From Pseudomonadota bacterium (GTDB taxonomy: Bacteria > Pseudomonadota > Gammaproteobacteria > Burkholderiales > Rhodocyclaceae), in NCBI GenBank assembly GCA_018262235.1, contig JAGTRY010000002.1:1-64000 (forward strand): DNA of 64,000 nucleotides, in the 5' to 3' direction. Positions within the stretch are counted from its first letter, which is position 1. Every line of letters starts with the position of its first letter. This document shows, in pieces, positions 10,907-19,700 of this stretch. Under the pieces are notes generated by a model. It saw only the letters and a program-made list of their open reading frames with translations, was not told the DNA's origin and did no database searches. The position numbers and the translations under genes are program-made.

Positions 10907-11302
10907 ATGATCGGCATCCTCATCATCACCCATGGCACGCTTGGTGAATCCCTGATTCAATGTATCTGCCACGTGGTCAACAAACGCCCGCCGCACATTG
11001 CCCAGCTGGGAATTGCCGAGCGTGATGATCCCAGTGAAGCACTTACCGAGGCGCGCCGCCTGCTTGCCAGTGTCGATAGTGGCGAAGGCGTTCTCGTGCT
11101 GACTGACATTTATGGCGCCACGCCTGCCAACATTGCCATGAAACTTCTTGTCCCCGGGCGCGTCGAAGCAGTCGCTGGCGTAAATGTGCCAATGCTGCTG
11201 CGCATCTTGACCTACCGGGAAAAGAGCGATATTCAAACCGTAATCAACAAAGCCATCTCAGGCGGATGCGATGGCGTGCTGCACATCAAAGGAGGTTCCT
11301 GA
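10907..11302 (+). CDS. PTS EIIA component, mannose/fructose family (ManX-like)
   Basis: MIGILIITHGTLGESLIQ...VLVLTDIYGATPANIAMKLL; H9-type active site ITHGTLGE. Confidence 0.9.
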   Translation: MIGILIITHGTLGESLIQCICHVVNKRPPHIAQLGIAERDDPSEALTEARRLLASVDSGEGVLVLTDIYGATPANIAMKLLVPGRVEAVAGVNVPMLLRILTYREKSDIQTVINKAISGGCDGVLHIKGGS

Positions 11303-11572
11303 ATGCCCCGTGCAATGACCGAAATAGCCAACCGGCTGGGCCTGCATGCCCGGCCCTCTGCCAAGCTCACCCAGCTGGCCACCCAGTTTCGCAGTGATGT
11401 CTGGCTGGAACGCGATGGTCGCCGCGTCAACGCCAAGAGCATCATGGGCGTCATGATGCTGGCAGCATCCCAGGGGACCAAGTTGACGATCGAGACCGAA
11501 GGCGAAGATGCCGAGGCCGCCCTGCAAGCCATTGTCGAACTGATAGCCAGCCGTTTCGGCGAACGCGAATAA
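11303..11572 (+). CDS. ptsH: HPr phosphocarrier protein
   Basis: ANRLGLHARPSAKLTQLA (LHARP active site)...VNAKSIMGVMMLAASQGT. Confidence 0.95.
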   Translation: MPRAMTEIANRLGLHARPSAKLTQLATQFRSDVWLERDGRRVNAKSIMGVMMLAASQGTKLTIETEGEDAEAALQAIVELIASRFGERE

Positions 11573-11596
11573 CTTTTCCGGAAGCCACACCGACCC

Positions 11597-13321
11597 ATGC
11601 CATTTGTTGTCCATGGCCTCCCCGTCTCACAAGGCATCGCCATCGGGCGAGCCCATCTGGTGTCCCACGCATTGCTGGAGGTCGATCACCTGCTGATCGC
11701 TCCGCGTCACGTAGACGCCGAAGTCATCCGGCTTGAGGATGCTGCCGCCAAAGTCCGTTTCGAACTGCGCGCCCTGCGGGAAACCTCAGCCAGTGCCCAA
11801 TCCGAAGTCTCGGCCTTCGTCGATCTGCACACCATGCTGCTCGGCGACCCGATGCTTGTCGAAACGGCCTGCAAACTGATCCGCGAGCGCCGCTGCAACG
11901 CAGAGTGGGCTTTGGTTCAGCAGATGGAAGCCATCGTCGATGTGTTCGACAACATCGACGACCCCTACCTGCGCGAACGCAAGGCCGATGTCGTTCAGGT
12001 GGTGGAGCGTGTGCTCAAGGCACTGCTTGGCCACCCTGGTCACGTCACCTCCAAACGTGGCAAGGATGACGGGCTGGACACCATCGTGGTCGCCCACGAC
12101 CTCTCGCCTGCCGACACCATCCATTTCAAGGACAGCCAGGTCTCCGGTTTTGTCACGGATGTCGGGGGTGCTACGTCACACACCGCGATTGTCGCGCGCA
12201 GCCTCGGCATCCCTGCCGTGGTCGGTCTGCGCCACATCCGCCACATTGCTCGCGATGACGACATCATCATCATCGACGGCGCACGCGGCGTTGCAATCAT
12301 CGATCCCGATGAACGTGTCCTCGAAGAGTATCGCCTGCGCCGCAGCGCCATCGAACTCGAACGCACCAAGCTCAAGCGCCTCAAAGCCAACCGTGCCGCC
12401 ACGCTGGACGGACTGGAAATCTCCCTCCAGGCCAATATCGAACTGCCGCGTGACGTCCCGGGGGTCAAGGATGTCTATGCCGACGGAATCGGGCTGTTCC
12501 GTACCGAATTCCTGTTCATGAATCGTGACACCCTGCCCAACGAAGAGGAGCAGTTCGAAGCCTACAAGACCGTGGCCAAAGCCATGGGCGGCAAACCGGT
12601 CACCATCCGGACCCTGGATATCGGTGCAGACAAGAATCTGTCCTCGGGCGGACCACGCCCGGAGACCAATCCAGCACTCGGCCTGCGCGCCATCCGTTAC
12701 TGCCTGGCAGAGCCACAGATGTTCCTGACCCAGTTGCGGGCGCTGCTGCGCGCCTCGCTGCATGGCAAGATCAAGATCCTGATCCCGATGCTGGCTCATG
12801 CCCACGAAATCGATGCATCCCTGATCGCCATCGAGCAGGCCAAGGCCCAGTTGCGCGCAGAAAAGATCAAGTTCGACGAAGCCATCCCGGTCGGCGGTAT
12901 GATCGAAATCCCTGCAGCGGCCCTTGCTCTGGGAATTTTCGTCAGGCGACTGGACTTCCTCTCCATCGGGACCAACGATCTGATCCAGTACACCCTGGCC
13001 ATCGACCGGACCGATGAGGCCGTCGCCCATCTGTATGACCCGCTCCACCCTGCCATCCTGCGCCTGATTGCACAGACCATCCAGGTTGGCAGCAAAGCCG
13101 GAGTGCCCGTTTCGGTGTGTGGCGAAATGGCGGGCGACAAGACGTTCACACGCCTGTTGCTGGGCATGGGCTTGCAACAATTCTCCATGCACCCGACGCA
13201 GATCCTGGAGGTCAAGCAGGAAATCCTGCGCTCGGACAGCACCGATCTGGCCATCAAGGTCGGCAAACTGCTCAGGCTGGATGAGCCGGACAAGATCCGC
13301 GAAGCGGTCGAAAAGCTTTGA
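11597..13321 (+). CDS. ptsI: Phosphoenolpyruvate-protein phosphotransferase (Enzyme I)
   Basis: GGATSHTAIVARSLGIPAVVG; GIGLFRTEFLFMNR; FLSIGTNDLIQYTLAIDR; VCGEMAGD. Confidence 0.96.
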   Translation: MPFVVHGLPVSQGIAIGRAHLVSHALLEVDHLLIAPRHVDAEVIRLEDAAAKVRFELRALRETSASAQSEVSAFVDLHTMLLGDPMLVETACKLIRERRCNAEWALVQQMEAIVDVFDNIDDPYLRERKADVVQVVERVLKALLGHPGHVTSKRGKDDGLDTIVVAHDLSPADTIHFKDSQVSGFVTDVGGATSHTAIVARSLGIPAVVGLRHIRHIARDDDIIIIDGARGVAIIDPDERVLEEYRLRRSAIELERTKLKRLKANRAATLDGLEISLQANIELPRDVPGVKDVYADGIGLFRTEFLFMNRDTLPNEEEQFEAYKTVAKAMGGKPVTIRTLDIGADKNLSSGGPRPETNPALGLRAIRYCLAEPQMFLTQLRALLRASLHGKIKILIPMLAHAHEIDASLIAIEQAKAQLRAEKIKFDEAIPVGGMIEIPAAALALGIFVRRLDFLSIGTNDLIQYTLAIDRTDEAVAHLYDPLHPAILRLIAQTIQVGSKAGVPVSVCGEMAGDKTFTRLLLGMGLQQFSMHPTQILEVKQEILRSDSTDLAIKVGKLLRLDEPDKIREAVEKL

Positions 13322-13367
13322 ACCACCGGTTTGACTTTCGCCGCGCCAGCGGGTAATTTTCTTCCAT

Positions 13368-13420
13368 TGCGCCGATTTGATTCAGCTTGCGGGCGCGTAA
13401 CAAATACGGCTAAAGCGGAT
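13368..13420 (+). promoter_or_regulatory. SAM-II (SAM-alpha) riboswitch aptamer upstream of metX
   Basis: TGCGCCGATTTGATTCAGCTTGCGGGCGCGTAACAAATACGGCTAAAGCGG: P1 GCGCC(13369-13373)/GGCGC(13392-13396); pseudoknot ATTTG(13375-13379)/CAAAT(about 13401-13405); conserved GCTAAA; located directly 5' of metX. Confidence 0.85.
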
Positions 13421-13431
13421 GGGCACCTTCA

Positions 13432-13464
13432 AACCCGATCACGCTTTGGCTGATCGGGTTTTTT
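13432..13464 (+). terminator. Intrinsic terminator in metX leader, 3' of the SAM-II aptamer
   Basis: AACCCGATCA-CGCTTTGGC-TGATCGGGTT followed by TTTT; perfect 10-bp stem. Confidence 0.85.
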
Positions 13465-13473
13465 GCTTTCATC

Positions 13474-14607
13474 ATGACGACAACTTCAGAAGGCAGTGTC
13501 GGCGCGGTCGCGCCACAATGTGCACATTTCTCCGAACCTCTGGCTTTGCGCAGCGGCAGTGTGCTGCCGGCTTACGATCTGGTCTATGAAACCTATGGCA
13601 CGCTCAATGCCGCAAAGTCCAATGCGGTGCTGGTCTGTCATGCTCTTTCGGGTTCGCACCACATTGCCGGCCATTACGCAGACAAGCCCAAGAGCACCGG
13701 CTGGTGGGACAATCTGGTCGGTCCCGGCAAGCCGCTGGACACGGATAAATTCTTTGTCGTCGGCGTCAATAATCTGGGCGGCTGTTTTGGCACGACCGGA
13801 CCGGCCAGCACCAATCCGGCCACCGGCAAGCCTTGGGGCGCCAGTTTCCCGTTCGTCACCGTCGAAGACTGGGTCGACTCGCAGGCACGCCTGGCTGATC
13901 AACTCGGCATCGATGCCTGGGCCGCCGTGATCGGCGGCAGCCTGGGCGGCATGCAAGCCCTGGCCTGGACCCTGCGCTATCCGGAACGGGTACGCCACGG
14001 CATGGTCATCGCCGCAGCCCCGAAACTCTCGACCGAGAACATCGCCTTCAACGAAGTCGCACGCCAGGCCATCCTGACAGATCCGGAATTTCACGGCGGT
14101 GACTTCTACCAATACGGCGTCGTCCCCACGCGTGGTTTGCGCCTGGCACGCATGATCGGCCACATCACTTATTTGTCGGACGATGCGATGGCCCAGAAAT
14201 TCGGTCGCAAGCTCCGTCACGGTGAGCAAAAATATCATTACGACGTCGAATTCGAGATCGAGTCCTACCTGAATTACCAAGGCGACAAATTCGCCGGCTT
14301 CTTCGACGCCAATACGTATCTTCTCACCACCAAGGCGCTGGATTACTTCGACCCGGCCTATGAATACGGTGGCGACCTGAAAGCCGCACTGGCGCGCGCC
14401 CAGGCCAAATTCTTCCTGGCCTCTTTTACGACCGACTGGCGCTTCTCGCCCGCACGCTCGCGCGAACTGGTTTTCGCCCTGCTCCACAACCAGCGGGACG
14501 TGAGCTACGCCGAGATCGCCAGCAGCGCCGGACACGACTCCTTCCTGCTGGCCGACCCGCATTACCACGCCGCGATGCGCGCGTATTTCCAGAATATCGA
14601 GGTATGA
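13474..14607 (+). CDS. metX: Homoserine O-acyltransferase MetX family
   Basis: [17 protein letters not shown]...[19 protein letters not shown]...[34 protein letters not shown]; followed by metW. Confidence 0.95.
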   Translation: MTTTSEGSVGAVAPQCAHFSEPLALRSGSVLPAYDLVYETYGTLNAAKSNAVLVCHALSGSHHIAGHYADKPKSTGWWDNLVGPGKPLDTDKFFVVGVNNLGGCFGTTGPASTNPATGKPWGASFPFVTVEDWVDSQARLADQLGIDAWAAVIGGSLGGMQALAWTLRYPERVRHGMVIAAAPKLSTENIAFNEVARQAILTDPEFHGGDFYQYGVVPTRGLRLARMIGHITYLSDDAMAQKFGRKLRHGEQKYHYDVEFEIESYLNYQGDKFAGFFDANTYLLTTKALDYFDPAYEYGGDLKAALARAQAKFFLASFTTDWRFSPARSRELVFALLHNQRDVSYAEIASSAGHDSFLLADPHYHAAMRAYFQNIEV

Positions 14608-14608
14608 G

Positions 14609-15214
14609 ATGGTAAAAACCGGACAACAAGACCGCCACGACTACGACGTGATCGCTGGCTGGGTAGGAGAAGGCAGCCGAGTGCTTGATCTGGGTTGTGG
14701 CGATGGCGGACTCCTGCAGCATCTGGCCGCCACCCGGCACACGCTGGGCTATGGCGTGGAACGTGACTCGAACCACGTGACCGCCTGCATCCGCAATCAC
14801 ATCAACGTCTTGCAGATCGACCTTGAGCAAGGTCTGGCCGGCTTTGAAGACGGCCAGTTCGACTACGTGATCATGAGTCTCTCGCTCCAGGCCGTGCACA
14901 ACACCGAAGGCATCCTCAGCGAGATGCTGCGGGTCGGTCATGAAGCCGTCGTCAGCTTCCCGAACTTCGGCTACTGGCGCCACCGCATGGCCATCAACGA
15001 GGGTCACATGCCTGTTTCCGACAGCCTGCCGCACCAGTGGTACAACACCCCGAACGTCCGTTTCTTCACCATGGCGGACTTCGAGCAACTGTGCGAGAAC
15101 CGTGACATCCAGGTTCTGGAGCGCGCAGCCTTCGACGAAGAGCGCCGCATCGACATCGACCCGAACAACTATGCAAGCGTTGCGCTCTATCGGCTTGGGC
15201 GAGTGAGCCGCTGA
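14609..15214 (+). CDS. metW: Methionine biosynthesis protein MetW
   Basis: DYDVIAGWVGEGSRVLDLGCGDGGLLQHL...YVIMSLSLQAVHNTEGILSEMLRVGHEAVVSFPNFGYWRHR. Confidence 0.95.
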   Translation: MVKTGQQDRHDYDVIAGWVGEGSRVLDLGCGDGGLLQHLAATRHTLGYGVERDSNHVTACIRNHINVLQIDLEQGLAGFEDGQFDYVIMSLSLQAVHNTEGILSEMLRVGHEAVVSFPNFGYWRHRMAINEGHMPVSDSLPHQWYNTPNVRFFTMADFEQLCENRDIQVLERAAFDEERRIDIDPNNYASVALYRLGRVSR

Positions 15215-15433
15215 CGGCTGGTTTGTGAACAAAAGCAAACGTCACGCAAAAGACACACCGACCCGTAAGAAAAACGCCCGAGCGTTTGTCGGAATAACAC
15301 CACACAAGGGAAACCCCCTAAATAAATACCCTTGCTGAGGGTTTGGGCCTGAGTTAATTTAGCCCGCTAATTAAGTACGCTGCGACCATGTCATCAGGTC
15401 AGCATCGGTCATTCACATCCAGAGGAACACGTC

Positions 15434-18400
15434 ATGAAATTTTCAGCTTACCGTGCTTGGGGCACGGCATGTCTTGGCTCCGCCTTGCTCGCACTGCTAG
15501 CAAGTTGCGGGGGAAGTGGCAGCGCGGAGGAGAAGAGCACCACGACCGCGAGTAGTTCAACAGCCTTGAGCGTCAGTTCGACCGCCACCGGCTGGGCTTC
15601 TCAAGGATCGGGTACGACCGGCGGTGCCAGTGCCCCCGCCAGCAACATTTACGTGGTGCATAACCGTGCCGAGTTGAATGCTGCCCTGCTCAATACAAAC
15701 AGCGCGACCTACGCCACCGACGCCGCAGCAGCGGCCAAAGAAGCCAAGATCATTTACGTGGTCGGCTCCATCTACGGGACTGATCTCGGTAACGGCAAGT
15801 TTGCTGACGAGGCCTACTACAAAACACTCAACACCACAGCGGCAAAGTGGGATTGGGATTTGTACATCAAATACGTGGATCTCTCATACACGCCCACTGC
15901 GGATGAAACCACGGCCATGAGCAAGCTCTCATCAGCCCGCACCACGTTGCAAGGCCTTCAGAAAGCGCAAATTCAGTTCACCATCCCGTCCAACACCACG
16001 ATCATGGGTGTCGGAGCGGATGCAAAAATCATCGATGGCTACTTCAACATCAATGCCACCAGCAACATCGTCATTCGCAACCTGGAATTCCAGGCACCTC
16101 AAGATCTGGCACCGGCCTATACGAATACAGTCGGCAGTGAAGAGTGGAATGCCAAGTTCAAGGCCATCTCGGTCGTAACCGGCAAACAACTGTGGATCGA
16201 CCACTGCACCCTCAGCGACGGTTCCCACATCGACTCCTCCGAAATCCTGACGCTCGGTGGCGTCACCAAGGAAGTCATGCGCCACGATGGTCTGCTCGAC
16301 ATCGAGGATAGCTCGGACTACATCACGATTTCCTACACGATCTTCAAGAACCACGACAAGACCAACATGGTCGGCGGTTCCGGTGATGGCAACCACAACA
16401 AGGAATACGCATACAACCACATCACCTTCTCCAACAATATCTGGCAGGATTCCGTACAGCGCGCACCGCGCGCACGCTTCGGCCAATTCCACGTCTACAA
16501 CAACTACTACACCGGGGATACCGACAAGACGAGTTACGCCACCAGCTATTACATCGGCATGGGCGCGGAATCCAGAATCCTGTCCGAAGGGAATGTTTTC
16601 GACCTGACAGGTTCGAAAGCCACTGTGGCCAAAGTGATCTCGAACCTCAACGGCTATCAGTTCAAGGATGTCGGCTCCTGGTTCAACGGGGTTGCCGCTT
16701 CCAGCGATCTGGAAGCGGCAGCCAAGGCTGCACTGGATGCCCGCTACACCAGCGCACAGGCAGCAGCAACCAAGAGTGGATTCACGGTTGACGCCTACAC
16801 CAACGAGCTGGGCTGGACACCGCCTTACAGCTACACACGTGGAACTTCCGCAGCGCAAATCCGCGAACACAACCTCGCCAATGCCGGTGCCGGCAAACTG
16901 CCCGTCACGGCAGCCAGCGCCACGCGTCCGATGCTTGACGACACAACGGCCAGTTCCACCTACACCGTTGCCAAGGCGCTCGCCGGTAGCGACGCATGGG
17001 AGCCGCAGAGCGTAAACGCGGGTCAGCCGAACGTCGGCCGCCTCTACCCGGCCGGATTCACCGCTGACTACGTGGTCGCCAAGGATGGATCAGGTACCTA
17101 TACGACGATCCAGGCCGCTCTGAACGCAGCCTCGACGAGCACCGCAAGCCGTGTTTACATCCAGGTCAAGGCTGGTGACTACAACGAGCAACTGATCGTC
17201 AGTTCATCGACCACGACCGCGATCACGCTTTACAGTGCCGAAAGTGATGCTTCCAAGGTGCGCATCTACAACGCCCTCGCCAAAGGCAGCCCACTCACGT
17301 CCTATACCGCTTTCGTTGGCACACCCTATGCCAGTTCGGTCTACGCGGGCAACACTGAAGCCAAGACCTATTACAACCTGTGCACCGCCTCAGGCAAGAC
17401 CAATGCCATCGGTACCGAATGTTCGGCAACGATCCGGGTGCGCAACAGCGGCTTCCAGCTCGTGAACATCACCGTGGAAAACGCCTGGGTCGAAACGGGT
17501 AGCAATGACCAGGCCAACGCGATCATGATCGACAAGGCCGACAAGGTCGTGCTTGATGGTGTCCGCCTGATCAGCAACCAGGACACCCTGTACCTGGCCA
17601 ACAGCGGCAAGCGTGTCTATGTGACCGGCAGCGTGATCAGTGGTGACGTTGACTTCATCTATGGTGCCGGTATCGGCGTATTCGAGGGTTGCACGATCCG
17701 CACGCTCGGCAGCCGCAAACCGTCCGGGACTTCGATCACGGCACCGTCTACCACCGCCAGTACGCAAATCTACGGTCTGTTCTTCAACAACAGCGTATTC
17801 CTCGGCGATGACGCAACGACCCAAGACAGCATCTACCTTGCTCGCCAATGGGATGACAGCACCACCGATGCCCCGGGCAAGACGCTGGTTCGCAACTCGG
17901 TGCTCGGCAAACACGTTGCACTGACTTCTGGCCCGTGGAGCCCGACCGTCATCGGTGGTAGCGCCACTAATTACACCTATTTGACCGAATACCGTAACTG
18001 GGATGAAGTCCAGAAGGTTGTAGACTCCGGCAGCTCGTCGAGTTCGAGCAGCTCCTCCAGCTCGAGCAGTTCAAGCAGCAGCTCTTCGAGTTCAAGCAGC
18101 TCCTCTTCGAGTTCTTCGTCGAGTTCTGGTGGCAGCAGCACAGACACGGTGATTACAGGCTCTGGCACCTTTGCCAATGCCTATGCCTCGGGTGGCCTGC
18201 CCAGTACGGTGAGCACCACGTACGACAGCACCAACGGCATCTTCACGATGGTGTCGGCAGGGAGCATCGGAACCACGACAGTGCTCTATGACAGCCTGCA
18301 GTATGCCTACAAGCAGATCACTGGTAACTTCACGATGATTGCACGGCTGACCTCACTGGAACTGCCCACTGGCCTGTCTACCGCCAACGTACGTGCCGGT

Positions 18401-18784
18401 CTGATGCTGCGTAACAGCCTCGCCGACAACAGCCGCTTCTTCGGCGTCATGGTGCGTGGCGTACCCCGCGTGCAGTGGGAACAGCGCTTGGCCGACGGCG
18501 GGACAGAAAGTTCGGCCAGCTTAGTGAGTCTCGCCAACCAACCTTCCAGTACTAACCCTGTCTGGTTGAAGTTGCAGCGGGTTGGCCAGATCATTTACGT
18601 GACATATTCGATTGACGGCGGAGTCACCTATCTGCCATCGGGTGGCAAGTCTCAGGACTTCTCGACGGCCACCGGAGCTACCCAACTCAGCGATACGGTC
18701 TATATCGGCCTGGCGGGAGTTTCGGGAAGTACCACCGTCACCTCGACCAGCACCTTCGACAACGTCAGCCTCACAGCTAACTAA
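15434..18784 (+). CDS. Secreted lipoprotein: pectate lyase (PL1-like) - pectin methylesterase (CE8-like) - poly-Ser linker - C-terminal beta-sandwich domain
   Basis: Lipobox LLALLASC; PL1 features (LWIDHCTLSDGSHIDS, DGLLDIEDSSDYITISYTIFKNHDKTNMVGGSGD, RAPRARFGQFHVYNNYYTG); CE8 features (VVAKDGSGTYTTIQAALNAA, DFIYGAGIGVFEGCTI, LARQWDD); Ser tract; C-terminal module with ANVRAGLMLRNSLADNSRFFGV...VWLKLQRVGQIIYVTYSIDGGV. Confidence 0.9.
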   Translation: MKFSAYRAWGTACLGSALLALLASCGGSGSAEEKSTTTASSSTALSVSSTATGWASQGSGTTGGASAPASNIYVVHNRAELNAALLNTNSATYATDAAAAAKEAKIIYVVGSIYGTDLGNGKFADEAYYKTLNTTAAKWDWDLYIKYVDLSYTPTADETTAMSKLSSARTTLQGLQKAQIQFTIPSNTTIMGVGADAKIIDGYFNINATSNIVIRNLEFQAPQDLAPAYTNTVGSEEWNAKFKAISVVTGKQLWIDHCTLSDGSHIDSSEILTLGGVTKEVMRHDGLLDIEDSSDYITISYTIFKNHDKTNMVGGSGDGNHNKEYAYNHITFSNNIWQDSVQRAPRARFGQFHVYNNYYTGDTDKTSYATSYYIGMGAESRILSEGNVFDLTGSKATVAKVISNLNGYQFKDVGSWFNGVAASSDLEAAAKAALDARYTSAQAAATKSGFTVDAYTNELGWTPPYSYTRGTSAAQIREHNLANAGAGKLPVTAASATRPMLDDTTASSTYTVAKALAGSDAWEPQSVNAGQPNVGRLYPAGFTADYVVAKDGSGTYTTIQAALNAASTSTASRVYIQVKAGDYNEQLIVSSSTTTAITLYSAESDASKVRIYNALAKGSPLTSYTAFVGTPYASSVYAGNTEAKTYYNLCTASGKTNAIGTECSATIRVRNSGFQLVNITVENAWVETGSNDQANAIMIDKADKVVLDGVRLISNQDTLYLANSGKRVYVTGSVISGDVDFIYGAGIGVFEGCTIRTLGSRKPSGTSITAPSTTASTQIYGLFFNNSVFLGDDATTQDSIYLARQWDDSTTDAPGKTLVRNSVLGKHVALTSGPWSPTVIGGSATNYTYLTEYRNWDEVQKVVDSGSSSSSSSSSSSSSSSSSSSSSSSSSSSSSSSSGGSSTDTVITGSGTFANAYASGGLPSTVSTTYDSTNGIFTMVSAGSIGTTTVLYDSLQYAYKQITGNFTMIARLTSLELPTGLSTANVRAGLMLRNSLADNSRFFGVMVRGVPRVQWEQRLADGGTESSASLVSLANQPSSTNPVWLKLQRVGQIIYVTYSIDGGVTYLPSGGKSQDFSTATGATQLSDTVYIGLAGVSGSTTVTSTSTFDNVSLTAN
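18032..18127 (+). repeat. Poly-serine linker (32 consecutive Ser codons; mixed TCN/AGY codons)
   Basis: In-frame AGC/TCG/TCC/AGT/TCA/TCT run counted from 18032 to 18127. Confidence 0.9.
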
Positions 18785-18806
18785 GCACGCATTTACTTGC
18801 ATATTC

Positions 18807-18833
18807 AAGCCCGCCACCCGGCGGGCTTTTTTT
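18807..18833 (+). terminator. Intrinsic terminator after the pectin-degrading gene
   Basis: AAGCCCGCC-ACCC-GGCGGGCTT-TTTTT. Confidence 0.85.
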
Positions 18834-18899
18834 CGCTTCAACACTGGATATTGCTCATGTTATGGTAAGGCTGGCGTCGATATTTGCTTTCTTGCTGCC

Positions 18900-19643
18900 T
18901 TGAATAGCCCATACCCCATCCCTGAAATCCCCTGGACCTCCCGCATCCTGCTGGGCGGTTTCGAACCGCGTTCCACCGTCAACTGGCCCGGCCGGATTGT
19001 CGCCACGATCTACTTGCGCGGCTGCCCCTGGCGCTGTGCCTATTGTCATAACCCGCATCTGCAGAAACGCGGCTGCGCGCCCTCCTTATCCTGGGAACGC
19101 ATCGCGGCACAGCTCGAAGCACAGCGTGCGGACTTGCAAGGCGTGGTGTTTTCAGGCGGCGAGCCAACAGCCGAGAGCACGCTGCCGGAGGCGATTGCAG
19201 CAGTCCGCGCGATGGGCCTGCCGGTCGGCCTGCAGACCAGCGGCGCTTATCCGGAGCGCCTGGCCGCCGTACTGCCCTTGCTGGACTGGGTCGGCTTCGA
19301 TCTCAAAACCGATTACGCCGGCTACGATCAGCTCACCGGCGCCCCCGGCAGCGCGGCACGGGTCACCCACAGTGCACGCGTGATCATTGCCAGCGGCATC
19401 CCGCACGAATTCCGCCTGACCTGGCATCACGAAGTGCTGAGCGAAGAGGCCGCCCTGCTCGCCGCGCATTTTGCCCGGCACCTGGGCGCGCAGCGTTTCG
19501 TACTGCAGTTGTATCGCCAGGAAGGCGTGGAAATTACCGAACTCGCGCCCGACTCCGTTCCCAGCCCTGCGCTGGTCGAACAGATCCGTGCGCTGTTTGC
19601 CGATTTCGAATTGCGCAGCGAAATCTGCGGGCTCGCCGATTAA
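18900..19643 (+). CDS. Radical SAM activating enzyme, anaerobic ribonucleotide reductase activase (NrdG)-like
   Basis: WPGRIVATIYLRGCPWRCAYCHNPHLQ (CxxxCxxC), VVFSGGEPT; likely TTG start at 18900, upstream ORF extension overlaps the preceding gene. Confidence 0.8.
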   Translation: MNSPYPIPEIPWTSRILLGGFEPRSTVNWPGRIVATIYLRGCPWRCAYCHNPHLQKRGCAPSLSWERIAAQLEAQRADLQGVVFSGGEPTAESTLPEAIAAVRAMGLPVGLQTSGAYPERLAAVLPLLDWVGFDLKTDYAGYDQLTGAPGSAARVTHSARVIIASGIPHEFRLTWHHEVLSEEAALLAAHFARHLGAQRFVLQLYRQEGVEITELAPDSVPSPALVEQIRALFADFELRSEICGLAD

Positions 19644-19700
19644 GGGCAATTCACAGTAGCCACGCTGGATCGGGGATAATCGCGCAAACCTTTCCGGATT

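Noticed and set aside
12176-13192. 338-aa minus-strand ORF opposite ptsI (and 13486-14568 opposite metX)
   Set aside because: Shadow ORFs; sense strands carry unambiguous enzymes.
15301-15360. Possible riboswitch-like structure (AAACCC...GGGTTT) upstream of the pectinase gene
   Set aside because: Contains a weak nested inverted repeat but no conserved c-di-GMP-I or other riboswitch core; could be a simple leader hairpin.
15932-16870. 312-aa minus-strand ORF opposite the pectate lyase domain
   Set aside because: Val/Gly-rich shadow ORF without a family signature.
18032-18127. Microsatellite or CRISPR-like repeat
   Set aside because: It is an in-frame Ser linker with mixed codons; no spacer/repeat periodicity. 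No CRISPR array was seen anywhere in the window.
17977-18177. Acidic poly-Glu/Leu small ORF on the minus strand
   Set aside because: Antisense image of the poly-Ser linker codons.
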